In this document: positions 26,984-37,300 of the stretch, piece after piece
Position numbering within the stretch: position 1 is the first letter of the stretch
Layout: each line of letters opens with the position of its first letter
Origin: Jaenimonas drosophilae
Taxonomy: Eukaryota; Euglenozoa; Kinetoplastea; Trypanosomatida; Trypanosomatidae
Length of the DNA stretch: 64,000 nucleotides
Assembly (NCBI GenBank): GCA_030849065.1
Contig: JASAON010001646.1
Coordinates: forward strand, 1-64,000
Direction of reading: 5' to 3'
Notes under the pieces: model-generated
What the model saw: the letters and a program-made list of their open reading frames with translations, nothing else
Told to the model about the DNA's origin: nothing
The model's database searches: none
Translations under genes and position numbers: made by a program

Positions 26984-29068
26984 CTAGCTGCCGCTCTTGT
27001 TGCTGTTTTGCAGCTCCGCGTGGAGGCTCTCGTAGCTCTGCCGGTCAATGGCATTCACAGACGGCTTCACCTTCATGAGCGCTGCATCAAAATCCGTGGC
27101 GGAGATGGAGGGTAAGTCTGCCTCACTCGCCGCCGCACCCGAGATGTCTCGCTCCAGCTCATCCAACTCCTCTGTGGTGTGGCTCTGATACACCGACTTG
27201 AGCGCAATGAGAGATGCCTCACGCACCAACGCAGCCAAATCGGCACCACTGAAACCGTGAAGACGTTCATCGGCGGCGAGATGATCCATATCAACGTTGG
27301 CATCCACGGGGAATTTTCTGGCGTGGGTGCGGAGAATGGAGGCACGTTGTTGTGCGTTGGGGAGTGGCACAAACAGAAGCTTATCGAGACGTCCAGGGCG
27401 GAGCATCGCCGGATCAATCATGTCTGGGCGGTTGGTGGCGCCAATCACATACACATCCTTGCGACCCTCCACGCCATCGAGCTCGGTGAGGAGCTGATTC
27501 ACCACACGCTCACTGCTCGGGTTGGCTCGGTCTGAGCCACGACGTGGAGCCAGTGCGTCGAGCTCATCAAAGAAGAGCACACATGGCGCACTGGCACGTC
27601 CACGTGCAAAGACCATGCGCACACTTCGTTCGCTCTCACCCACAAACTTGTTTAGCAGCTCTGGGCCCTTGATGGAGATGAAGTTGGCACCAGATTGATT
27701 CGAGATGGCCTTGGCCACAAGCGTCTTGCCACACCCTGGCGGGCCGTAGAGCAACACACCAACAGGATGATCCAGCCCAAAGCGGTGATGGAGCTTGGGT
27801 GAGCGGATAGGCTGCAAGATGCTCGTCATGAGCTCCTCACGCACATCCTCCAAGGCACCAACATCCTTCCACGAAACGTTGGGGATGGTGGTGAAGCCTT
27901 CGCGCATCGCCGACGGCTGCACACGTTTGGTGGCCTCGCAGAGCTCATCGAATGTCACGCAAAAATCGCGGAGGTCCTCCTCCCATGGGAGAGCAGATGG
28001 CGACGAGGTCGGCGTACGTGAAGAGGAAGAGCCAACAACCACAGCACCACTGTTGTTGTTGTTGGTGGTGGTGTTGTTGGTGTTGTTTCCGCCCTTGCTT
28101 GTTGGGCACTCCTCCACGTCCACCCCCATCTCTCCACACTTGCGACGAATGGCCAAGATGCACGCCTCCTTCACGAGGAGGTGCAAGTCTGCCCCAACAT
28201 ATCCCGGCGTCATGTTGGCCAGCTCAAAGAAGTCCACGTCGGCGGAGAGGTTCAGCTTGCCACAAATGATGCGCAGAATGCTCTGGCGCTCATCAATGGA
28301 TGGGATGCCGAGCGCAATCTCACGATCAAAGCGTCCAGCACGTCGCAGCGCTGTATCAATGGCCTCTGGACGGTTCGTGGCTCCCATGACGCACACAACC
28401 TTGTTTTCCTGCCGCCACGCCTGAGACACCTGATCCATGCAGGTGAGGAGCTGCCCAACAATGCGGCCCTCCATCCCGCGGTGTGCATCTTCGCGCCTGC
28501 CCGCGATCGTATCAATCTCATCAATGAAGACGATGCTCGGGGCGGCGGTGATGGCGTCAGCGAAGAGGTTTCTAAGTTTGGCCTCGCTGTCTCCACTGAT
28601 CCCAGATACAATCTCTGGCGCCGCCACGAAAAAGAGGGGCACCTTCAGTGAGCCGGCGATCGCATGGACCAACTTGGTCTTGCCTACACCAGGAGGACCG
28701 TGGAGCAACACACCACATGGAGGATCTGCACCAAGACGGCTGAAGAGGTGTGGCATACGAATGGGGAGATGAATGAGCTCCTTAATGATGGGAACCTCCT
28801 TGGCCAAGCCACCCATATCCTCCATGGTGATTTTGGGAATAACTCCAAGTTGTGGCTGATCATCTTCATCACCACCGCGCTGCTCAGAAGATTCATCGCG
28901 CTCGCGCTTGTGCTTCGACGATGGCGGGCGATCGGTGGCGCGGTCAGAGGATGAGGATTCATGGCGGCCAAGACGAACAGAACCAGAATCACCACCTCCA
29001 TCACGTCGAGCGCTGTTTTGTGCGCGCCGCGCCAAATTCTTCATTTTTCCGCGTAGCCGATCCACCAT
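26984..29068 (-). CDS. NVL: NVL/Rix7-type AAA ATPase for 60S ribosome assembly
   Basis: This 694-residue double AAA protein fits the NVL/Rix7 family, nucleolar VCP-like ATPases that strip assembly factors from pre-60S particles. The N-terminus is basic and Ser/Asp/Glu-rich. AAA1 has Walker A GPPGVGKT (124-131), Walker B IVFIDEID (179-186), and a family-typical VAAPEIVSGISGDSE and LRRAGRFDREI. AAA2 has GPPGCGKT (442-449) and VLFFDELDALAPRRG (497-511), followed by a GATNRPD-type sensor 1 and LRPGRLDKLL. An Asn/Thr/Ser low-complexity linker (about 325-355) joins the domains. APEIVSG and the tight AAA1 Walker A context separate it from p97/Cdc48. The ATG at 29068 lies 37 nt after TTTGTAG, which ends a long T-rich tract. 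Confidence 0.82.
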   Translation of the reverse strand: MVDRLRGKMKNLARRAQNSARRDGGGDSGSVRLGRHESSSSDRATDRPPSSKHKRERDESSEQRGGDEDDQPQLGVIPKITMEDMGGLAKEVPIIKELIHLPIRMPHLFSRLGADPPCGVLLHGPPGVGKTKLVHAIAGSLKVPLFFVAAPEIVSGISGDSEAKLRNLFADAITAAPSIVFIDEIDTIAGRREDAHRGMEGRIVGQLLTCMDQVSQAWRQENKVVCVMGATNRPEAIDTALRRAGRFDREIALGIPSIDERQSILRIICGKLNLSADVDFFELANMTPGYVGADLHLLVKEACILAIRRKCGEMGVDVEECPTSKGGNNTNNTTTNNNNSGAVVVGSSSSRTPTSSPSALPWEEDLRDFCVTFDELCEATKRVQPSAMREGFTTIPNVSWKDVGALEDVREELMTSILQPIRSPKLHHRFGLDHPVGVLLYGPPGCGKTLVAKAISNQSGANFISIKGPELLNKFVGESERSVRMVFARGRASAPCVLFFDELDALAPRRGSDRANPSSERVVNQLLTELDGVEGRKDVYVIGATNRPDMIDPAMLRPGRLDKLLFVPLPNAQQRASILRTHARKFPVDANVDMDHLAADERLHGFSGADLAALVREASLIALKSVYQSHTTEELDELERDISGAAASEADLPSISATDFDAALMKVKPSVNAIDRQSYESLHAELQNSNKSGS

Positions 29069-29542
29069 CTCTGCCACTTCGTGATGATGATGATGTTCCG
29101 CCGTCCTACAAACAACACAACAACAAGAAAAAAAAAGGGAGAAAATAATTGTGGGCATCATCATCATCACGAACACCATATCGTCCTCAGCAACGCAGCC
29201 AATGAGTGCATTTCGTCATGGAGCTGAGGCAAAGTGTGCCAATCACCTGCTTGGATGCGGTATGTTTCAGGATGATGTGGCCAGCTGCATCTTAATGTTG
29301 GCTAAATATGGACGCAACAACAACACAAGTTTTTTTTCTCATTAGGGTAGCGTGAGTGATAATCTGTGGAGGGAGGTGAAGAGGAAGTGGGATGCGGCAA
29401 CAACACAGAAACATGAAGCTATCATCGTGGTAATGTGTGTGCTTCATCACGGATGTCCGTGGAGGAGCTCATCATCCACACCTCCTTCACTGCTACTCAT
29501 GCCTCTCTCTTGACCGGGGTACCGTTCCTCAAGATGCGTGAG
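29069..29542. other. Intergenic region between NVL and Nfs1
   Basis: The right side of NVL carries its splice tract (29106-29145). The remaining sequence up to the Nfs1 stop codon is ordinary AT/GC-mixed sequence with a T run near 29330. I see no gene or RNA. Confidence 0.5.
29106..29145 (-). promoter_or_regulatory. Trans-splice acceptor of the NVL gene
   Basis: On the minus strand a T-rich tract including nine T residues and CTTGTTGTTG ends in TTTGTAG, 37 nt before the chosen ATG. It rules out the longer open frame that begins further upstream. Confidence 0.7.
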
Positions 29543-30808
29543 CTACCTCCACTGCACATCTGCCAAGGTTTTGCCCTCGAGCATCAAATCCCACAGCGGT
29601 GACATCTCACGCATGCGCTCCACCGTTTGTGCGCACGCATCAATGGTTAGATCAATCTCCTTCGTTGTGGTGAATCGGCCAATACCAAAACGAATGGAGG
29701 TGTGTGCGTTTTCCGCATCGATGCCAAGGGCCCGGAGGACGTAGCTCGGCTCCAGGGAGGCACTGGTGCATGCGCTGCCGCTCGATACCGCCACATTCTT
29801 CATGCCCATCAACAAGCTTTCGCCCTCCACACACGAAAAACTGACGTTGAGATTGCCAGGAAGACGGTGCTCCATGTCACCATTCACGGCGATGTGTGGA
29901 AGACGTTGTTGCAGGCCAGTGAGAAGCCGCTCACGTAGAGCCAAACAGTGTTGGCGGTCATGCTCCATCTCCTCCTTCGCCACCGCGCATGCGCTGCCCA
30001 TGCCCACCACCAGGGCTGGGGCAACGGTGCCACTCCGCACACCACGCTCCTGGCCTCCACCACTGACAGGGGAGCGCACACGAACACGTGGCCGGCGTCG
30101 CAGATAGAGCGCGCCACAACCCTTGGGGCCGTAAATCTTGTGTGATGACATAGACATCAAATCAATGTGGTCTGCCTCCACATCAATCGGGATCTTCCCC
30201 AACGCCTGTGCGGCGTCAGTGTGAAACAAAACTTTGCGCGAGCGGCACATGGCGCCAATCTCGCGAATGGGCTGCACCACACCAATTTCATTGTGGGCAG
30301 CCATGCAGGAGACGAGACACGTTGTGGGTTTGATGGCCGCCGCCAATGCGTTGAGATCAACGAGGCCATTCTTCATGACGGGTAAGTACGTCACCTCATA
30401 GCCATCCGTCTCGAGGTACCTGCACGAGTCCAGCACACACTTGTGCTCGGTTTGTAGCGTGATGATGTGGTTCTTGGATTTTTGGTACTTGGCCACACCC
30501 TTGATGGCGATGTTGTTGCTCTCCGTGGCACCACTCGTGAAGAACACCTCCTTGCTGTTGGCGCCAATGAGGTCAGCCACCTGCTGGCGCGCCCCTTCCA
30601 CCGCAGATTCCGCCGACCAGCCGTACATGTGCGTGCGGCTGTGCGGGTTGCCGTACTGCTCCGTCATGAAGGGCATCATCGCATCGAGCACACGTGGATC
30701 GAGGGGGGAGGTGGCCTGAGAATCAAGATAGAGCGGCCGTGTTGCGGCGGCGCTCACCGCCTTGGATGACTCCGCCACACAGAGCGCGACGCGTGATAGC
30801 CGCAGCAT
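29543..30808 (-). CDS. NFS1: Cysteine desulfurase Nfs1 (mitochondrial IscS)
   Basis: This 421-residue PLP enzyme takes sulfur from cysteine for mitochondrial Fe-S cluster assembly and tRNA thiolation. The presequence is short (MLRLSRVALC to about residue 22). Landmarks are YLDSQATSPLDPRVLDAM, the cofactor pocket TSGATESNN (91-99), His122 in TEHKC, HTDAAQ (196-201), the PLP lysine Lys224 in SSHKIYGPKG, the catalytic loop Cys347 in SSGSACTSASLE, and the C-terminal tail SPLWDLMLEGKTLADVQW, which binds the scaffold protein in homologues. Length and every key residue are normal. The ATG follows a TTC-rich tract with AG candidates at 30865-30866 and 30830-30831. The family's partner Isd11 is not in this window. 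Confidence 0.95.
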   Translation of the reverse strand: MLRLSRVALCVAESSKAVSAAATRPLYLDSQATSPLDPRVLDAMMPFMTEQYGNPHSRTHMYGWSAESAVEGARQQVADLIGANSKEVFFTSGATESNNIAIKGVAKYQKSKNHIITLQTEHKCVLDSCRYLETDGYEVTYLPVMKNGLVDLNALAAAIKPTTCLVSCMAAHNEIGVVQPIREIGAMCRSRKVLFHTDAAQALGKIPIDVEADHIDLMSMSSHKIYGPKGCGALYLRRRPRVRVRSPVSGGGQERGVRSGTVAPALVVGMGSACAVAKEEMEHDRQHCLALRERLLTGLQQRLPHIAVNGDMEHRLPGNLNVSFSCVEGESLLMGMKNVAVSSGSACTSASLEPSYVLRALGIDAENAHTSIRFGIGRFTTTKEIDLTIDACAQTVERMREMSPLWDLMLEGKTLADVQWR

Positions 30809-31147
30809 TGCAAAACACAAATGAATGCACTGACGTGAAGACGGGTCAAGTAAGTAGTGCCCAACTACAAAAACAGTGTTGCTACACACAAAGATGAAGA
30901 AGAAGATGAAGGCAATGCAACTATACGCACACGTACACGTTGGCACACATCAAGAGAGACGAAACATCACCGTACTTCTGTTTTTTTTCTTCATGGATGA
31001 ATGTGTGGCAGAGCCTAGCCCATTGGGATACCATCATGTGCGCGCCAATTGCGTACGTCGGAAGAACAAATCATCAAAACAATGATTCTGTGGCGAGAGC
31101 CTAGCCCATACACATGGAGATTGGCATCCCAAACACCATGCGTACGC
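30809..31147. other. Intergenic region with a 13-bp direct repeat
   Basis: This gap lies between the Nfs1 start and the stop of the NSF-like gene. It contains the Nfs1 splice tract, a T run near 30981, and two copies of GAGCCTAGCCCAT at 31011-31023 and 31097-31109. No gene is apparent. Confidence 0.55.
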
Positions 31148-33694
31148 CTACCACAGCATCTCTGCCGCCTCGCCTTCTTCCCCGCCCTCATCGTAGCTGC
31201 CCTTCGTGGAAGACATGCGAGAAAAGCGATCTAAATCTTGAATGTGCATCTCCTGCAGCACATCATCAACCGCCGCGGCAAAGGCTCGGGCACGTCCCAG
31301 AGAAGATACCACCGGCGTAGATGAGGTTGTGATGGACGAGGTGTTCGTGCGATTGCCAGAAAAGAAGGGCAGCCGCCACGAATCGGCGCCCTCCTCTCCA
31401 CTGGATGGCAGATCCTCGGTGAGCTTCAGCACCGCCATGTCAGTGATGCGAAGAACATCGCGGATGCTCAAGGTGGAGGGAAAAAAGCGCAGTGCGGCTT
31501 GAGTGAGCTCGCGATTGTCTTTGGGCAGCAGGCCAATGGCCTCCAACACACGGCGCACACCACTGCGAGGCACCGTGCGGAGGGGCACCTGCACATCCGC
31601 CGTGAGAGGATACAACGCACCCAAGGAGTTGGCAGTCCAAATCAGAACACGTTTGCCATGATCATCATGAAGAGCGTCGGCGTGCTGATCCAGCGGGTGC
31701 TGGCGGCCCGAGGGTGGGTCGCTGGTGTATCGATACATCGCGTGGAGTAACGTGGCCTCGTGATGGCCAACGCTGCGCAAATGGTCCAGCAGCACATCCA
31801 AATCATCCAAGACCACTGCACCGAACGCACCACGTGAGGCATCTTGCAACGCATCACGTACCGTATCAACCATCTCTGCAGGATCGCGCACCTCCTCCAC
31901 CAAACGCCGGCAGGAGATGTACCTCTTGGTGGGAATCATCTGCAGCAGCTGCAACATGTGGTGCGCCACAAACGTTTTGCCGGTGCCTTGGCCGCCCACC
32001 ACCGCCAAGGAGAGTACGTTGGTGTGTTGGCTGCGACGCATGCGGTCCATCGCGGAGCTCACACGCCGCATCGCCTCCATCAGCATCTCATTATAATCAA
32101 TGAGGTCTGGGTACACGATACCAACATCCTCCAAACCACGTTGGCTCGCCTCGGCACGTGTGGCGTGAATCTCCACGACGGCGCGCTCAAGGTCCTGCAG
32201 CTCCACCATGAAGGATGGGGCTGCGTGTTGGCCACTTGGTGAGTGTTGCTGCACTTCACGATAGCGTTGAAGTGCGTAGCTCGTTGCCGAACGTACAACA
32301 CCAGCAATGTCGGAGCCACTGAATCCATCGCACTGCGTGGCAAGACGGGGAATCCAGTCGTCGGCTGGAAGCATCGCATTCTGGCGGAGTTGTTGCGTAT
32401 GAATGAAGAAGATCTCCTCGCGCGCCTTCACGTCGGGCACGGGCACCTCCAGCAACACCTCAAACCGACCAGGGCGGAGGAGGGCCTTGTCAATGGAGTC
32501 CAGCCGATTCGTCATGCCAATCAGCAAAACATCATTGCGTGGATCTACGCCATCCATCAAGGAGAGGAGCATGTTGGTGATGCCGTCGTACACCGCCTTG
32601 GCGGAGCTCTCATCGTTGGAGTACCCGCGACGGCGAAAGAGCGCCTCAAACTCATCAATCACGATGATGTGCATCCTTGGGCCAACCTCATCACCATCAC
32701 CATCACCATCATTGGCCACCTCTTCATCAAAGACCGCCTTCAGATTCTTTTCCGACTCGCCCACGTACTTGGATAACACATCGGCCGCATTGATCACTGT
32801 GGTTCGGACGTTGGCCTCATCACGCAACAACTGCACAAGACCACGTGCCACCAAAGACTTGCCGTTGCCTGGAGGTCCGTGGAGGAGTACGCCACGCACG
32901 TGTTGCAGCTCAAGTTGGTTGGTGATGGTGTGCAGCGAGGGTAAGCGGGTGAGGAAGGCACGTCGGTAGAGCTGCTCCAGAACATCGTGAAGACCGCCAA
33001 TGCCCAACATCATGCCCGAAACATGGCCCGATGCATCCAGCAAATTCTCCAGCGGATGATGCTGGAGTGATGCCGCCTTCTTCTTCTTTGTGTTTGTTTC
33101 TCCATGTGGCGATGCCATCTTCACCTCCACGGAACGACGTAAGTTGGCGATCAGTTCAAAGTTTGTGGGGGCGCGCTTCTCTCCGCTCCAGTACCGCTGT
33201 GAAGACGCAGAAGCAAACAGCTGTACATCAAACCACGTGGAGTCATGCTCATTCATCTTCATCTGCGTTGATATGCCCGCAGCTGCTGGAGATGGGAGCT
33301 GGCACGTGAAGAGCTCCGTCGGGAAGAGGTTCGAGGCGGTGAGGTTGAGACACTCCCACACATGGCCCGCCTCAAGCACCGATGTGGTTGGTGCATGGAG
33401 AGCATCTTGCATGTGCGGGAGAGGAGGAGGTGTGTGCGGGACCAGCACCACACGCAGTGGTGTCGTGGTTGGAGATGGTACATGAAGTCCACGAAGGGTG
33501 AGCACAACCATCGCGGTAGGATCATGAAAGCTGCCGGCGAAACATCCGCGCGTCCCTCGTAGCGGCGCCGCCTCATCCTCGCAGCCGTTGACGTAGAGGA
33601 GCTCCACCAAATTGGCTGAGCAGGCAGGAACCAAGCACAACACCAACAGCAGGGCTGCGATTGCCCGTGTTGGAGATAAGAAAGCACGCCGCAT
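31148..33694 (-). CDS. NSF-like double AAA ATPase with signal peptide and IPT/TIG-like ectodomain
   Basis: This 848-residue protein combines parts not normally found together. Residues 1-27 are a textbook signal peptide (basic MRRAFLSPTR, hydrophobic core, VPACSA cleavage-like end). Residues 28-170 hold four cysteines (38, 51, 115, 131), an N-glycosylation sequon at Asn117 (NLT), and alternating strands in an order resembling IPT/TIG extracellular domains. No further membrane helix is evident. AAA1 (about 230-480) has Walker A GPPGNGKS (273-280), Walker B IIVIDEFE, GMTNRLDSIDKALLRPGRFE and IHTQQLR, all strongly NSF-D1-like. AAA2 (about 555-760) has GGQGTGKT (567-574) and VVLDDLDVLLDHLR, like NSF-D2. 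The NSF N-domain is absent. The ATG at 33694 is the first after the T-rich tract and CAG at 33801. Substrate and compartment are unknown; a luminal location is inferred. Confidence 0.8.
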   Translation of the reverse strand: MRRAFLSPTRAIAALLLVLCLVPACSANLVELLYVNGCEDEAAPLRGTRGCFAGSFHDPTAMVVLTLRGLHVPSPTTTPLRVVLVPHTPPPLPHMQDALHAPTTSVLEAGHVWECLNLTASNLFPTELFTCQLPSPAAAGISTQMKMNEHDSTWFDVQLFASASSQRYWSGEKRAPTNFELIANLRRSVEVKMASPHGETNTKKKKAASLQHHPLENLLDASGHVSGMMLGIGGLHDVLEQLYRRAFLTRLPSLHTITNQLELQHVRGVLLHGPPGNGKSLVARGLVQLLRDEANVRTTVINAADVLSKYVGESEKNLKAVFDEEVANDGDGDGDEVGPRMHIIVIDEFEALFRRRGYSNDESSAKAVYDGITNMLLSLMDGVDPRNDVLLIGMTNRLDSIDKALLRPGRFEVLLEVPVPDVKAREEIFFIHTQQLRQNAMLPADDWIPRLATQCDGFSGSDIAGVVRSATSYALQRYREVQQHSPSGQHAAPSFMVELQDLERAVVEIHATRAEASQRGLEDVGIVYPDLIDYNEMLMEAMRRVSSAMDRMRRSQHTNVLSLAVVGGQGTGKTFVAHHMLQLLQMIPTKRYISCRRLVEEVRDPAEMVDTVRDALQDASRGAFGAVVLDDLDVLLDHLRSVGHHEATLLHAMYRYTSDPPSGRQHPLDQHADALHDDHGKRVLIWTANSLGALYPLTADVQVPLRTVPRSGVRRVLEAIGLLPKDNRELTQAALRFFPSTLSIRDVLRITDMAVLKLTEDLPSSGEEGADSWRLPFFSGNRTNTSSITTSSTPVVSSLGRARAFAAAVDDVLQEMHIQDLDRFSRMSSTKGSYDEGGEEGEAAEMLW

Positions 33695-34389
33695 CGTCGC
33701 GATGGAACAAAGAAGAAGAGTATAGATGATGAAGCAACAGGTTGTTGTTGTTGTTCCTGTGTAACTCTTTACGAGCAACACACGTACGTCTTGAGTAATG
33801 CTGAACGAGCAAAAAAAAAAAAGATGAGCGGGTGAAGATGAATCAGATGACTTCATGGAGGAGCAAGATCGTTGAGCTGCCACGGCAACCTACTTCATGA
33901 AGGTGTGAAAAGTGGTGCAGAGAAGAACATTTTGCTGCGTTGTATGTGCGATGGTACAAGAATGGTTAATCGCAGCGTTTACAAGACCATCATGGGTCAT
34001 CTGCTCACTTCCTTTTTGCTTTCTGCTGTGGCGTACATGCACATCAATGATGATGATCATGAATGCTCATGCACGAAACAGTTTCTGAGATTGGGTATCC
34101 GTGTGTCGGTAAAGGTATGTGTGTGCTCGTCTGAAGAAACGAGCACACTCACACACCTACACGCGCACATGAAGGAAACAACACGTTTGGTTTGGGTACT
34201 GTACAAGTTTCAAGCACACAAAAAAAAAAAGATGTTCGTTGTGTTTGTGTTGCATGCATGCACATCAACATGACATTGACGTACGCATGTGGGGAGAGCA
34301 AAGGCTCATAAACCTACCGACATCATCCAAACACAACACAAGAAGATAAACCAACAACATGTTACGCCACCACAGCACACATTACACAG
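33695..34389. other. Intergenic region
   Basis: This 0.7 kb gap lies between the NSF-like gene and the TPR gene. It holds the splice tract of the NSF-like gene (33801-33828), an A run at about 34219 and CA-rich simple sequence. I see no gene-like frame or RNA gene. Confidence 0.5.
33801..33828 (-). promoter_or_regulatory. Trans-splice acceptor of the NSF-like gene
   Basis: On the minus strand a T12 tract followed by GCTCGTTCAG ends at 33801. No ATG lies between this AG and the ATG at 33694, which therefore supports the signal-peptide start. A second AG (TACACAG) lies closer and would also leave the start unchanged. Confidence 0.7.
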
Positions 34390-37300
34390 CTACGACGGCA
34401 ACTGCTGAAGACGCCGCCACAGCTCCACCGCCAAGGCCGTGTCTTTCAGCACACTCACGGCGAATTGGGCGTACTTCTCCAGCGTCGGGCGATGCTGCGG
34501 GTCAAGATTCATCGCCACCTCGAAGCTCTGTTTCGCCGAGGCCACAAGTGATCGCAGTGCGGATGAGAAAGGAATCCCACTCGGGCCCTGCTGAGCTGCC
34601 GCACGAAAGCGCTGTTGCTCCTCCTCCTGCAAACGTACGCACTCCTCCACGAGCACCGCGCAGAGCTGCTGCACCACCTCCGCATTCTGTGGCTCCAAGA
34701 CGTGTGCCTTGTGCAGCATCTCCACCGACTCCTGGAATCGGTTGCGTCGATGGCCCAAGAAGGTGCCAAGCTGTTGCAGCGCAGCGGGGTCGTTGGGCTG
34801 GAGCTCAGCCACACGCCGAAGGAGCTTCTCCGCCTTATCAAACAAGGCCGCCTTCACCGCATCGCTCTCCAAGGCCAAACGGCTGCTGGCGCAGCTCCAG
34901 ACAAAGTAGCCGTAGAGGCGGCACACCACCTCAGATTCATCATCCAGCGCCATGGCGCGCTCAAAGTGATGCTCCGTCTTGAAGGGGCTCGGCAAGATAG
35001 CGGCGAGGTAGTTGGCGTAGTGTAGTTGGCACATGCCATCCTCTGCGTCTTCCTCAATGAGCCGGCGATAGAGCACCTCGCCACAGCCAGCCTGCTCATC
35101 CCCAAAGGCATAGACGAGGTAGTTGGCGTAGCACTGCGTGCGCCGTGCATCGCCCATGGCCAGCCCGTAGGCCTTGGCGTAGTACTTGCGGGCCAGGGAA
35201 GAACAACCCACATCGAGGCACAACTTGGCGTAGTTAATCAGCACCCCCGTGTCGTTGGGAAAACGTCGGAGCACAATCTTATACATCTCATTGAGGAAAC
35301 GTGCATGACGATCCTTCATTTGCATCACGTAGCACGCAAAACAGGCCGACTCAGAGCTGTAGGTGGTGGCAACACCATCCAGAAAAAGTGGCCGCAACAC
35401 CGCCAGCGCCACATCATAATCCTCGGCACTCATCTCTTCCTCCTCGTTCTCCAGTGCGCTGCTTGGCAGTGGTGGGCGGCCGGCAGGAAGCCGGCTCGGA
35501 TCCAAGCCCAGGCCTAACAACAAATGCTCCATCACCGCAAGACGCCGCTTGTTATTCAGCGTCGGCCAAGCGGCACCAGTGCCAAGGTTGGCCAGGCGCA
35601 TGTGGTAGGTCCTGGCCTCTTCTACCCCATCCGGCAGATGATCCTCAATGAATGCCACACCAAACACATGATTATCCGTCTGAACGTAATAATCCATCAC
35701 CACTGACGCCACCTCCGCATCATCACAGATGGATGCAGCACGTTGATAGAGCTGCAGTGCGTCAGGAGAGCGTAGTGTGGCCTTCAAGGTGGCGAAGTTG
35801 GCGAGGAGGATACCCACCTCACGTGGGTAGGCTGCCGCCCGCACCTCCGATGGAGGTCGCTCGGCGAAGCTCAAGGCCAGCTCATAAAGCTGCGTTGCCT
35901 GCTTTGGGCGGCCATGACGATGGAAGAAGAAGGCGCCACGGCTCAGCACCGTGAGGCTCGTCATGAGGCGTTCATCCGCTTCCGTCGAGCTCACCACCTC
36001 CACCTCTGATGGCGTACGCCGTTCGTCTGTGACCGTCATCGCGACGATAATGTTGGCGGCGCGGAGAATAATCGAGGCGGCGGCCTCCGCACTCACATCG
36101 CAATCCAACACCAAACCAACCTGCTCCTTATCTCGTTCGGAGAGCGAAGACATGCACGAGGCATAGCGCAGCAAGACGGAGGTATCGTAGTCGCCGACAA
36201 CGTACTGCACCGCATGCAGCAACACCGCTCCCATGCGGTCGTGGCCAAGTTGGTAGGCACAACGAGCGAAGTGAATGGCCACCTCAAAGTGCTCTGACGG
36301 GCCCGACTCCGCTCCAGCCTCCTCCCGCAGAAAAAATAAGAAGAAGCACAAGCTCATTTGCTTCTCCATCTCGCCACTCTGTTGCAGAAGATGGCTCAGC
36401 TTCAGGTAGGCGGGCAGCAAGCCAATCTTCTTGGTGGCTGCCTCAATCGAGATGAGAGCTTGTTGTGCTTCAATGGCCTCTGGCCACGCCTGAAGGCGCT
36501 CCAGGCAGCCAACGTAGTTGGTGTAGGCCCAGTGCGCACTGGCAGGGTCCATGAGCGTACTCACAACGGGCAACGACGTGCCACTGGATGATGATGATGT
36601 GGTACGCCGGCGCCGACCACGTTGCTCTTCATTCTTTTTTCCAGCATCTTGTGTTGTTGTTGTTGTTGTTGTTGCGGCATCGCCACGGAGTGCATGACGA
36701 TAGTGTTGTGCAGCGCGACGATAATCCCCAACCTGGAGGTGAAGGCACTGTGCGAGGTGTGCCTCCACCATGGATGGGGAGAGCGCCACCAAATGTTGTT
36801 GGTGGCTGAGCTGCATAGTTGGCATCGCGTGTGGGCCCTCGAGGAGCTTCATCGCTCCATTATACATCAAGAGCGCCTTATCCAGAAAGAGCGATACGGA
36901 GAGGTAGTCGGCGTAGAGCATCATCATCCACGCACCCATGCGCTCCAGCCGAGCACGTCGAAGCAGCTCCAGCGCTTGTTCCAGCAAGCCAAGGGCCTTG
37001 CCCGTGGTGCCAAGACGATGAAGCGTGGCGGCAGTATCTGCCAAGGCTGCTGCAGCGCGCATGGCGTGGCGAAGCTCCGATGCGGCGAGGGGCGCGGTGC
37101 GACGTGCCGAGGCCGGCGGCAGAGATGCATCCGCCTCCTCGAGAAGGAGCTCCGAGGCTGTTTCAAGGTACGTGATGCCAACTTGTTCGTTGCCAGCATC
37201 GAAGGCGAGAAGGCGGCCGAGCTCCACCATCACACACTGATCATCCTCCACGTCTGTATCAATGAGATGATCAAGATAGGCTTCATAATGATCCTGCGCC

